In this document: positions 1 through 5,713 of the stretch, in pieces
Position numbering within the stretch: position 1 is the stretch's first letter
How the letters are laid out: every line of letters begins with the position of its first letter
Origin: Acidicaldus organivorans
GTDB taxonomy: Bacteria; Pseudomonadota; Alphaproteobacteria; Acetobacterales; Acetobacteraceae
Assembly (NCBI GenBank): GCA_000759655.1
Contig: KN173865.1
Location: forward strand, 23,744-29,456
Direction of reading: 5' to 3'
DNA: 5,713 nucleotides
Made by a program: the position numbers and the translations under genes
The notes under the pieces: model-generated
Told to the model about the DNA's origin: nothing
What the model saw: only the letters and a program-made list of their open reading frames with translations
The model's database searches: none

Positions 1-602
1 CCGACGTCATCGCCTATCTCCGCTCGCTCTCCAAGAACCCCGACCCGCTCCCCAAGGTCGAGCCCGCGGCGCAGAAGACGGCGGAGGCCGGAGCGGCGGG
101 CGGGGCCGCCGCCACCACCACCGCCCAGGCCGCGCCGCCGCCTTTCGATGCGCTGGTCGCCAAGGCCGATGCCAACAAGGGCAAGGAGGACGTCCAGAAG
201 CTCTGCGCCGTCTGCCATTCCTTCGGCAAGGGCGAGCCGGCCAAGGTCGGGCCCAATCTCTATGGCATCGTCGGCGCGCCGCGCGCTCATATGGAGGGCT
301 TCGACTATTCGGACGGGCTCAAGAAGCTCGGCGGCACCTGGACGGATGACGAGCTCAACGCCTGGCTTGCCGACCCGCGCAAGGTGGTGCCCAACACCCG
401 CATGGCCTTCGCCGGGGTGAAGAGCGAGAAGGAGCGGGCCGACATCGTCGCCTATCTCCGCTCGATTTCTCCGGAGGCGCCGCCGCTCGCCGCCCCCGCG
501 GCCCAGGCCCCTGCCGCCCCCGCCGCGGCGCCCGCCGCCGCGCCTGCGGCCCAGCCTGCCGCGCCAGCAGCGGGTGGCGCGGCCGAGCCCGCCAAGAACT
601 GA
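1..602 (+). CDS. Class I c-type cytochrome, probably di-heme, 5' end missing
   Basis: Electron-carrier cytochrome c, expected to act in the periplasm or facing it. The first full codon is at 3 and the stop is TGA 600-602, giving 199 visible residues; the true start lies upstream of the window. Residues 1-10 (DVIAYLRSLS) are the C-terminal helix of one heme domain. A flexible Ala/Pro/Thr-rich linker follows to about residue 47. Then comes a complete second domain with the heme-attachment motif CAVCH (residues 68-72, bases 204-218), KVGPNLYGIVG, and the axial methionine in NTRMAF (Met134, bases 402-404). His72 to Met134 spans 62 residues, the same as His18 to Met80 in mitochondrial cytochrome c. 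The domain closes with ADIVAYLRSIS, nearly identical to the first helix. The last 43 residues are an Ala/Pro-rich tail. The mitochondrial-type fold is clear. That the upstream domain also binds heme is inference, because its CxxCH is outside the window. Confidence 0.9.
   Translation, partial: DVIAYLRSLSKNPDPLPKVEPAAQKTAEAGAAGGAAATTTAQAAPPPFDALVAKADANKGKEDVQKLCAVCHSFGKGEPAKVGPNLYGIVGAPRAHMEGFDYSDGLKKLGGTWTDDELNAWLADPRKVVPNTRMAFAGVKSEKERADIVAYLRSISPEAPPLAAPAAQAPAAPAAAPAAAPAAQPAAPAAGGAAEPAKN
471..599 (+). repeat. Ala/Pro-rich low-complexity C-terminal tail of the cytochrome
   Basis: Of the 43 codons after the last heme-domain helix, 23 encode Ala and 11 encode Pro, with short recurring units such as AAPAA and APAAQ. 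The DNA is correspondingly a run of GCC/GCG/CCC/CCG-type codons. Such tails are usually disordered spacers; here it follows the final domain rather than joining two domains. A shorter compositionally similar linker lies at 33-143 between the two heme domains. The repetitive DNA could vary in length between strains by slippage, which is inference. Confidence 0.75.
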
Positions 603-608
603 CCTCGC

Positions 609-1394
609 GTGCCGGCCGGGCGCCTTGACCGCGAGGCCGAGGTGGCCCGCCGCGCGGCGGAGGCGGCGGGAGCGGTGCTGCGCCGCCACTTCCGCACCTC
701 TCTCGCCGCCGAGACCAAGGGCGATCTCTCCCCGGTCACCGAAGCCGACCGCGCGGCGGAGGCGGCGATGCGGCGCATCCTCGCCGAGGCTTTCCCGGAA
801 GATGGGATCCTCGGCGAGGAATATGGCGCCGAAGGCGAAGGGCGGGCGCGGCTCTGGGTGATCGACCCGCTCGATGGCACCCGCGCCTTCATCACCGGCC
901 GGCCCCTTTTCGCCGTGCTCATCGCCCTCCTCGAAGAGGGCAGCCCGGTGCTCGGCCTCATCGCCCAGCCGGTGTTGGGCGAGCTCTGGCTCGGCGTGCG
1001 GGGGCAGGGTCTTTCCTTTACGAGCCCGCTCGGCGGACGGGCCGGAACGCGGCGCTGTCCCACCCTCGCCCGCGCCGAGCTCGCCGCGACCACGCCCGCC
1101 ATGTTCGATCCGGAAGAGCGCGCCCGCTTCGAGCGGCTTGCCGCGCGGGTGGGGCGCGTCTCCTGGGGTGGTGATGCCTATGCCTACGGCCTGCTCGCGC
1201 TCGGCTTGATCGACATCATCGCCGAGGCCGACCTCAAGCCCTGGGATTGGACGGCTTTGGTGCCGGTGGTGGAGGAGGCGGGCGGGATCGTCCGCGACTG
1301 GGAGGGTCACCCCCTTACCTTCGGCGCCAAAGGACGTATCATCGCGCTTGGCGATCCGGCGCGGCTCGAGGAGGTGATCGACCTCCTCGCCTGA
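609..1394 (+). CDS. hisN: Histidinol-phosphatase, inositol monophosphatase fold (HisN type)
   Basis: Cytoplasmic Mg2+-dependent phosphatase of 261 residues, the usual size for the family. It is predicted to remove phosphate from L-histidinol phosphate, the penultimate stage of histidine synthesis. The catalytic metal-binding signatures are all present: SPVTEAD (41-47), GEEYG (69-73), DPLDGT (86-91) and WDWTA (212-216), giving the expected ligands Glu70, Asp86, Asp89 and Asp213. The HisN subgroup is suggested by RAFITGRP after the DPLDGT motif, by TRRC...LARAELAATTPAMF (148-166) and by GGDAYAYGLLALG (187-199), which differ from typical SuhB or CysQ proteins. GTG 609 is the first possible start after the cytochrome stop and keeps the full N-terminal helix; the first internal Met (residue 54) would delete SPVTEAD. 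No good ribosome binding site precedes it, so translation is probably coupled to the cytochrome gene. CysQ-like or inositol phosphatase activity remains possible. Confidence 0.85.
   Translation: MPAGRLDREAEVARRAAEAAGAVLRRHFRTSLAAETKGDLSPVTEADRAAEAAMRRILAEAFPEDGILGEEYGAEGEGRARLWVIDPLDGTRAFITGRPLFAVLIALLEEGSPVLGLIAQPVLGELWLGVRGQGLSFTSPLGGRAGTRRCPTLARAELAATTPAMFDPEERARFERLAARVGRVSWGGDAYAYGLLALGLIDIIAEADLKPWDWTALVPVVEEAGGIVRDWEGHPLTFGAKGRIIALGDPARLEEVIDLLA
1367..1389 (+). other. Perfect 9-bp hairpin at the 3' end of hisN
   Basis: CGAGGAGGT (1367-1375) and ACCTCCTCG (1381-1389) are exact reverse complements around a 5-base loop, GATCG. The sequence lies in the codons for EEVIDLL just before the hisN stop (1392-1394) and about 40 bases upstream of the yejA start. 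No T-run follows, so it does not look like an intrinsic terminator. Bases 1370-1379 (GGAGGTGATC) match the extended Shine-Dalgarno consensus. It may stabilise or separate transcripts, or it may be a by-product of the codons used. Confidence 0.4.
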
Positions 1395-1413
1395 GCCGGA
1401 GGCGACCCAAACC

Positions 1414-1418
1414 AGGAG
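1414..1418 (+). promoter_or_regulatory. Candidate ribosome binding site for yejA, upstream start
   Basis: AGGAG lies 12 bases before ATG 1431, in the 36-base gap after hisN. It is the best core match in the gap, but the spacing is longer than the usual 5-9 bases. A purine-rich stretch (GGAAAAGA, 1423-1430) sits directly against the start. Confidence 0.5.
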
Positions 1419-1430
1419 AGGCGGAAAAGA

Positions 1431-3326
1431 ATGACCGAGGGGGTGTTGGGCAAAGGATTGGGGATGTTGACGCGGCGGGGCCTGCTCGCCGGGGCATCGG
1501 GCGCGATCGCCGGGGCCGCGCTCCGCCCCTGGCCGCAGGTGATCCCGCTTGCCCGCGCCGAAGGGGGCGCGCCGCTCTACGTGGTGACACTCCTCGAAAA
1601 ACCCGCCCTTCCTCCCGATTTCACCCATTTCCCCTACGCCGATCCCAACGCGCCCAAGGGGGGCGAGGTGACGCTCGCCGCGATCGGCACCTTCGACAAT
1701 TTCAACGGCTTCATCGTGCGTGGCACCGCGCCGCAGGACATCGGCCGCATCTTCGATACCCTGCTGCGGGCCAACATCAACGAGCCGAGCACCGCTTACG
1801 CCCATCTCGCCGAGACGGTGGAAATCGCGCCCGACCGGTCGCAGGTGGCGTTCACCCTGCGCGCCGCGGCCCGTTTCCACGACGGCTCGCCGGTCACTGC
1901 CGAGGACGTCGCCTGGACCTTCGAGACGCTGCGCAGCGCCGGGCGGCCCTTCTATCGCGTCTATTACGCCGACGTCGAACGGGTCGAGGTCGCCGGCCCC
2001 CGCCGGGTGGTCTTCCATCTCAAGCCCTCGCCCGATCGCGAGCTTCCGCTCATCCTCGGCGAGATGCCGGTGCTTCCCAAGAAATTCTGGGAGGGCCACG
2101 ACTTCTCCCGCCCGCTCACCGATCATCCCCTCGGCTCGGGGCCTTATGCCGTCGAGGCCGCCGAGTTTGGCCGCTCCATTACCTACCGCCGCGTCCCCGA
2201 CTATTGGGCGGCCGATCTTCCCACCGCGCGCGGGCAGTTCAATTTCGATCGTATCCACACCATCTATTTCCGCGACGCCACGGTGGCGTTCGAGGCCTTC
2301 AAGGCGGGGCAGGTCGATTTCCGCGAGGAAAACATCGCCAAGCAGTGGGCGACCGCCTACGACTTCCCCGCCCTGCGTAAGGGGCTGGTGAAGAAGGAGA
2401 ACCTGCCCCAGCATCTCCCCACCGGCATGCAGGGCTTTGCCATCAACACCCGCCGCCCGCTGTTCCAGGATCGCCGGGTGCGCCAGGCGCTGAACTACGC
2501 CTTCGACTTCGAGTGGTGCAACGCCAATCTTTTCTACAATGCCTATACCCGCACCACCTCCTATTTCTCGAACAGCCCGATGGCCTCCTCGGGCCTTCCG
2601 CAAGGGGCGGAACTCGCCCTCCTCGAGCCCTGGCGCGATCACCTGCCGCCCGAACTCTTCACCACCCCCTTCACCCTCCCCACCACCGACGGCTCGGGCA
2701 ACAACCGCGAGAATTTGAAGAAGGCGCTCGGTCTGTTGCGCGAGGCGGGCTGGGAGGTGCGCGAGCGCAAACTGGTCAACCGCGACGGCGAGCCGTTCCG
2801 CTTCGAGATCCTGCTCGACGAGCCGGCCTTCGAGCGCGTGGCGATCCCCTATACGCAATGGCTCGGGCGGCTCGGCATGGAGGTGAGCGTGCGCACCGTC
2901 GATGCCGCGCAGTATCAGGAGCTCCTCAACACCTTCAACTACGACATGACCGTCGCCGTCTTTCCCCAGTCCGACTATCCGGGCAACGAGCAGGCGGGCT
3001 ACTGGAGCAGCGCGGCGGCCAGGCAGGAGGGAAGCGACAATCTGATGGGGGTCGCCGATCCGGTGGTGGACGACCTCGTCGCCAAGGTGGTCGCCGCTCC
3101 CGATTACGACCACCTCCTGCCGGTGGTCCACGCCCTCGACCGGGTGCTCCTCTGGAACTGGTACATGGTGCCGCACTGGTATCTGCAATCGGTGCGGGTG
3201 GCCTACTGGCAGCGCTTCGGCCGGCCGCAGGAGCCGGTCCGCTCGGGGCTCGCCTTCGATACCTGGTGGATCGACGCGGCGCTGGCCGCCGCCACCGACA
3301 AGGCCCGCGCCGCGGGTTTCGACTGA
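1431..3326 (+). CDS. yejA: ABC transporter periplasmic oligopeptide-binding protein, YejA type
   Basis: Substrate-capturing component of a Yej peptide importer, family SBP_bac_5, 631 residues, close to the roughly 600 of E. coli YejA. A twin-arginine signal peptide is visible: TRRGLLAG (residues 14-21, arginines 15-16), an Ala/Gly-rich core to about 32 and a probable cleavage after ARA (41-43). It therefore appears to be exported folded by Tat. YejA-like landmarks are [15 protein letters not shown] (64-78), [13 protein letters not shown] (83-95), [17 protein letters not shown] (149-165), GSGPYAV (235-241) and [20 protein letters not shown] (339-358). The C-terminal part holds the Trp/Tyr-rich [10 protein letters not shown] (576-585) also known from YejA. 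ATG 1431 is used here; ATG 1464 (residue 12) has a better-spaced ribosome site and would give a more typical Tat peptide. yejB follows after 22 bases. The family role is secure; the actual ligand cannot be read from the sequence. Confidence 0.92.
   Translation: MTEGVLGKGLGMLTRRGLLAGASGAIAGAALRPWPQVIPLARAEGGAPLYVVTLLEKPALPPDFTHFPYADPNAPKGGEVTLAAIGTFDNFNGFIVRGTAPQDIGRIFDTLLRANINEPSTAYAHLAETVEIAPDRSQVAFTLRAAARFHDGSPVTAEDVAWTFETLRSAGRPFYRVYYADVERVEVAGPRRVVFHLKPSPDRELPLILGEMPVLPKKFWEGHDFSRPLTDHPLGSGPYAVEAAEFGRSITYRRVPDYWAADLPTARGQFNFDRIHTIYFRDATVAFEAFKAGQVDFREENIAKQWATAYDFPALRKGLVKKENLPQHLPTGMQGFAINTRRPLFQDRRVRQALNYAFDFEWCNANLFYNAYTRTTSYFSNSPMASSGLPQGAELALLEPWRDHLPPELFTTPFTLPTTDGSGNNRENLKKALGLLREAGWEVRERKLVNRDGEPFRFEILLDEPAFERVAIPYTQWLGRLGMEVSVRTVDAAQYQELLNTFNYDMTVAVFPQSDYPGNEQAGYWSSAAARQEGSDNLMGVADPVVDDLVAKVVAAPDYDHLLPVVHALDRVLLWNWYMVPHWYLQSVRVAYWQRFGRPQEPVRSGLAFDTWWIDAALAAATDKARAAGFD
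1452..1457 (+). promoter_or_regulatory. Candidate ribosome binding site for an alternative yejA start
   Basis: AAAGGA lies 6 bases before ATG 1464, which is in frame with yejA. Starting there gives [10 protein letters not shown], a compact Tat N-region with the arginines at residues 4-5. On spacing this start is at least as credible as ATG 1431, and it may be the real one. Confidence 0.45.
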
Positions 3327-3348
3327 TCGCGCGAGGGCCGCCCCGCCG

Positions 3349-4428
3349 ATGACCCTCTATCTCCTCCGCCGCCTCCTCCTCGTCTTTCCCACCCTGTTCG
3401 GCATCATCGCCATCAATTTCTTCGTCGTGCAGTTCGCCCCGGGCGGGCCGGTCGAGCAGATGATCGCCGAGATCAAGGGGCGCGGCGCCGGGGTCGAGGG
3501 GCGCATGACCGGGGCCGGGGTGCGCGAGGCGATGCCCGGCCAGAGCGGGCTCTATCGCGGCTCGAGCGGGCTCGATCCGCACCTCATCGCCGATATCCGG
3601 CGCATGTTCGGCTTCGACAAGCCGCCGCTCGAGCGCTTCTGGCTGATGCTCAAGGGCTATCTCCATTTCGATTTCGGCCGCAGCTTCTTCCGCGACAAGA
3701 CGGTGCTCGCCCTGATCCGCGAGAAGCTTCCGGTGAGCGTCTCGCTCGGCCTCTGGTCGACCCTCGTCGTCTATTGCGTCTCCATCCCGCTCGGCATCGC
3801 CAAGGCGGTGCGCGATGGGAGCCGTTTCGATCTCGTCACCAGCGTCATCATCCTGGTGGGCTACGCCATCCCGGGCTTCCTGTTCGCCATCCTGCTCGTC
3901 ATCCTCTTCGCCGGGGGCTCCTTCGTGCAGTGGTTCCCGTTGCGGGGGCTTACCAGTCCCGGCGCCGAGCATTGGAGCTGGCCCGCGCGCATCCTCGATT
4001 ATCTCTGGCACATGGTGCTGCCCACCATCGCGCTCACCGTGGGCAGTTTCGCGAGCCTTACCATGCTCACCAAGAACTGCTTCCTGGATGAGATCCGCAA
4101 GCACTACGTGCTGACCGCCCAGTCGAAGGGCGCGAGCCGGGCCCGGGTGCTCTACGGCCACGTCTTCCGCAACGCCATGCTCCTCATCATCGCCGGGTTC
4201 CCGCAGGCCTTCGTCAACATCCTGTTCACCTCGGCGCTCCTCGTCGAAATCATCTTCTCGCTCGACGGGCTCGGCCTGCTCGGCTTCGAGAGCGCCATCT
4301 CGCGCGATTACCCGGTGATGTTCGGCACGCTCTACATCTTCACCCTGATCGCCCTCCTCACCCAGATCGTGGGGGATCTCCTCTATACCGTGGTCGATCC
4401 GCGGATCGATTTCGAAGCGCGGCGATGA
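3349..4428 (+). CDS. yejB: Peptide ABC transporter inner-membrane permease YejB
   Basis: One of the two channel-forming permeases of the Yej importer, 359 residues against 364 in E. coli YejB. It opens with [20 protein letters not shown], the typical first membrane segment (about 9-29), followed by a long extracytoplasmic region (31-128) containing APGGPVEQ and [10 protein letters not shown]. Further membrane segments lie near 129-150, 163-188, 222-242, 276-301 and 322-347. The cytoplasmic loop that contacts the ATPase (EAA-type) is around 254-285 ([13 protein letters not shown]...HVFRNAMLL). The end, [11 protein letters not shown], carries the family's terminal VDPRI motif. [20 protein letters not shown] (318-337) is as I recall it from E. 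coli YejB. The start has only a weak GAGGG (3333-3337) 11 bases upstream. Its stop overlaps the yejE start as ATGA. Assignment to YejB rather than OppB or DppB rests on the neighbours and on the GRGAGVEG...GLDP insertion. Confidence 0.95.
   Translation: MTLYLLRRLLLVFPTLFGIIAINFFVVQFAPGGPVEQMIAEIKGRGAGVEGRMTGAGVREAMPGQSGLYRGSSGLDPHLIADIRRMFGFDKPPLERFWLMLKGYLHFDFGRSFFRDKTVLALIREKLPVSVSLGLWSTLVVYCVSIPLGIAKAVRDGSRFDLVTSVIILVGYAIPGFLFAILLVILFAGGSFVQWFPLRGLTSPGAEHWSWPARILDYLWHMVLPTIALTVGSFASLTMLTKNCFLDEIRKHYVLTAQSKGASRARVLYGHVFRNAMLLIIAGFPQAFVNILFTSALLVEIIFSLDGLGLLGFESAISRDYPVMFGTLYIFTLIALLTQIVGDLLYTVVDPRIDFEARR
4394..4409 (+). repeat. 16-base perfect palindrome near the end of yejB
   Basis: TCGATCCGCGGATCGA reads the same on both strands. 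It falls in the codons for VDPRIDF, the conserved C-terminal motif of the permease, 15 bases before the yejE start. As RNA it could form only a 6-bp stem with a CGCG loop. No function is implied; the codons for a conserved motif largely explain it. Confidence 0.3.
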
Positions 4429-5456
4429 TCCGGCTCTCTCCGCTCGCCCGCCGCCGCTGGCAGGTCTTCCGGGCGCACAAGCGCGGCTGGTATTCGCTCT
4501 GGATCTTCACCACCATTTTCGTCATCACGCTTTTCGCCGAATTCATCGCCAATGACCGCCCCCTCCTCATCCATTACCGCGGCCAGTGGTATGTGCCGGT
4601 GCTGTTCGATTACAGCGAGGATGCGTTCGGCCCCGACTTTATGCCCACCGAGGCCGATTATTCCGATCCAGATCTGATCCGCACCATCGAGAAGGAGGGC
4701 TTCATCATCTGGCCGCTCCTTCCCTATCACTACGACACCATCGTCAAGAACCTCGACCATCCCGCCCCCGCTCCCCCCTCCTGGCGCAATCCGCTCGGCA
4801 CCGATGATCAGGCGCGCGACGTGCTCGCCCGGGTGATCTACGGGTTTCGCATCTCGGTCCTTTTCGGCTTCACCCTGACCGCGCTTTCCTCGCTGATCGG
4901 CATCATCGCAGGCGCCATCCAGGGATTTTACGGCGGGCTGATCGACCTCTTCTTCCAGCGCTTCATGGAAGTGTGGTCGGGGATGCCACAGCTCTACCTC
5001 CTCATCATCCTCGGCAGCATGATCAAGCCGAGCTTCGCCATCCTGCTCGTCTTCCTCCTCCTTTTCAGCTGGATGCATCTCGCCTCGGTGGTGCGCGCCG
5101 AGTTCCTGCGCGGGCGCAATCTCGACTATGTGCGGGCGGCGCGCGCGCTCGGGCTCTCCGATGTCAGCGTGATGTTCCGCCACATCCTGCCCAACGCGCT
5201 GGTCGCCACCCTCACCTATCTCCCCTTTACCCTCTCGAGCTCGGTGAGCGTGCTGGCGAGCCTCGACTTCCTTGGCTTCGGGCTGCCCCCCGGCTCGCCC
5301 TCGCTCGGCGAGCTCGTCTCGCAGGGCAAGAACAATCTCCAGGCCCCCTGGCTCGGCATCACCGCCTTCGTCGTGCTGGGCGGGACCTTGACGCTCCTCA
5401 TCTTCATCGGCGAAGCGGTGCGTGACTCCTTCGATCCGCGAAAGACGCTGACATGA
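4425..5456 (+). CDS. yejE: Peptide ABC transporter inner-membrane permease YejE
   Basis: Second channel-forming permease of the Yej importer, an OppC/DppC-type protein of 343 residues (about 341 in E. coli). The cytoplasmic N-terminus [20 protein letters not shown] precedes the first membrane segment (about 24-43). A roughly 80-residue extracytoplasmic stretch follows ([16 protein letters not shown], 41-56, then FDYSEDAFG), characteristic of YejE and absent from ordinary Opp[21 protein letters not shown] (124-143) starts the core domain. Membrane segments lie near 144-165, 188-215, 257-280 and 311-332. The ATPase-coupling EAA loop is [20 protein letters not shown] (237-256). [20 protein letters not shown] (281-300) and the terminal [12 protein letters not shown] are typical of the family. 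It starts inside the yejB stop (ATGA, 4425-4428) with no clear ribosome site, so translation is probably coupled. Its own stop overlaps the yejF start in the same way. Confidence 0.95.
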   Translation: MIRLSPLARRRWQVFRAHKRGWYSLWIFTTIFVITLFAEFIANDRPLLIHYRGQWYVPVLFDYSEDAFGPDFMPTEADYSDPDLIRTIEKEGFIIWPLLPYHYDTIVKNLDHPAPAPPSWRNPLGTDDQARDVLARVIYGFRISVLFGFTLTALSSLIGIIAGAIQGFYGGLIDLFFQRFMEVWSGMPQLYLLIILGSMIKPSFAILLVFLLLFSWMHLASVVRAEFLRGRNLDYVRAARALGLSDVSVMFRHILPNALVATLTYLPFTLSSSVSVLASLDFLGFGLPPGSPSLGELVSQGKNNLQAPWLGITAFVVLGGTLTLLIFIGEAVRDSFDPRKTLT

Positions 5457-5713
5457 GCCTGCTCGAGGTCGAGGATCTCTCGGTCTGTTTCGGCGCCAAG
5501 CGCGTGGTGCGCTCCGTCTCCTTCCGCCTCGACCGCGGCGAGACCCTCGCTTTGGTGGGCGAATCGGGCTCGGGCAAGACGCTCACCGCGCTTTCCCTGC
5601 TCCAGCTCCTCCCCCCCGGCGCGTGCAACGATCAGGGGCGCATCCGGCTCGCCGGGACCGAGGTGATCGGCGCCGAGCGCGCGGCGCTGCAGCGCCTGCG
5701 CGGCGGCGTGGCC
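5453..5713 (+). CDS. yejF: Peptide ABC transporter ATPase YejF, 3' end missing
   Basis: ATPase that drives the YejAB/E importer from the cytoplasmic face. It starts at ATG 5453, overlapping the yejE stop as ATGA (5453-5456), and runs open to the window end, giving 87 residues. The N-terminal strand LLEVEDLSVCFG leads into the Walker A ATP-binding loop GESGSGKT (residues 36-43, Lys42 being the phosphate-binding lysine), in the context GETLALVGESGSGKTLTALS. The following LQLLPPG and the strand RIRLAGTEV (63-71) fit the first ATPase domain of an oligopeptide-type transporter. The Q-loop, signature and Walker B motifs lie beyond the window. YejF proteins normally hold two ATPase domains in about 530 residues; whether this one does cannot be seen. 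A single-domain OppD/DppD-like ATPase is the alternative, made unlikely by the YejB-YejE context. Confidence 0.9.
   Translation, partial: MSLLEVEDLSVCFGAKRVVRSVSFRLDRGETLALVGESGSGKTLTALSLLQLLPPGACNDQGRIRLAGTEVIGAERAALQRLRGGVA

Noticed and set aside
600..602. TGA between the cytochrome and hisN as a sequencing error hiding a fusion gene
   Set aside because: Both proteins have natural ends and complete domains, and one is expected outside and the other inside the cytoplasm, so a fusion is implausible.
452..1102. Minus-strand open frame of 216 codons opposite the cytochrome tail and hisN
   Set aside because: Its Ala/Ser/Arg-rich product is the reverse reading of the Ala/Pro tail and of hisN codons, and it contains no family motif.
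1395..1430. Possible promoter in the gap between hisN and yejA
   Set aside because: The gap is only 36 bases and is mostly purine-rich ribosome-site sequence. I could not identify a -35/-10 pair, and a promoter inside the hisN coding sequence cannot be judged by eye.
1247..2380. Open frame of 377 codons on the plus strand spanning the end of hisN and the first half of yejA
   Set aside because: It runs across the boundary of two well-supported genes in another frame and encodes an Arg/Pro/Gly-rich low-complexity product. It is a GC-bias shadow.
2935..4161. Long open frame of 408 codons on the minus strand opposite yejA and yejB
   Set aside because: It is opposite two clearly conserved genes. 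Its product is a compositionally biased string rich in Glu, Asp, Arg, His and Ala with no recognisable domain, as expected from the antisense of GC-rich third positions.
4383..5183. Open frame of 266 codons on the minus strand opposite yejE
   Set aside because: It has the same acidic, His-rich composition as other antisense shadows in GC-rich DNA, with no domain or plausible ribosome site, and it covers the strongly conserved YejE frame.
5665..5695. GC-rich inverted repeats (GGCGC...GCGCC) in the start of yejF
   Set aside because: They fall within Ala/Arg/Gly codons of the ATPase domain. Such pairings are frequent by chance at this base composition, and no T-run or spacing suggests a terminator.

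Overview
The window is a compact, GC-rich stretch (roughly two thirds G+C by eye, with C/G strongly preferred at third codon positions) in which all recognisable genes lie on the + strand with almost no space between them. The mitochondrial-like class I cytochrome c, the HisN-type histidinol-phosphatase and the codon use suggest an alphaproteobacterium. I lean towards a GC-rich Rhodospirillales/Acetobacteraceae-like or Hyphomicrobiales-like lineage, but cannot fix the genus from this sequence.

Layout: (1) 1-602, the 3' part of a cytochrome c gene. It has one complete heme domain, preceded by the tail of a second, very similar domain, and ends in an Ala/Pro-rich tail. (2) 609-1394, a histidinol-phosphatase of the inositol monophosphatase fold (hisN), starting with GTG six bases after the cytochrome stop. 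(3) 1431-3326, a periplasmic solute-binding protein of the YejA type with a twin-arginine signal peptide. (4) 3349-4428 and (5) 4425-5456, the two inner-membrane permeases YejB and YejE. (6) 5453-5713, the start of the ATPase YejF, cut by the window end. No intergenic gap exceeds 36 bases, so there is no long non-coding stretch, and I see no RNA gene, mobile element, CRISPR array or terminator.

YejABEF together form an ABC importer for oligopeptides and peptide-like compounds. YejA captures the substrate in the periplasm, YejB and YejE form the channel, and YejF (normally two fused ATPase domains) powers it. In E. coli this transporter carries the peptide-nucleotide antibiotic microcin C into the cell. 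yejB, yejE and yejF are joined by ATGA stop/start overlaps, which implies translational coupling. hisN and the cytochrome gene read in the same direction with tiny gaps and may be co-transcribed, but no shared function is evident.

This looks like ordinary, well-conserved chromosomal sequence; I found no convincing undescribed system. The points most worth a second look are the tandem heme-domain architecture, the Tat rather than Sec signal on YejA with its ambiguous start, and a perfect hairpin at the end of hisN whose left arm and loop match the ribosome's anti-Shine-Dalgarno target.
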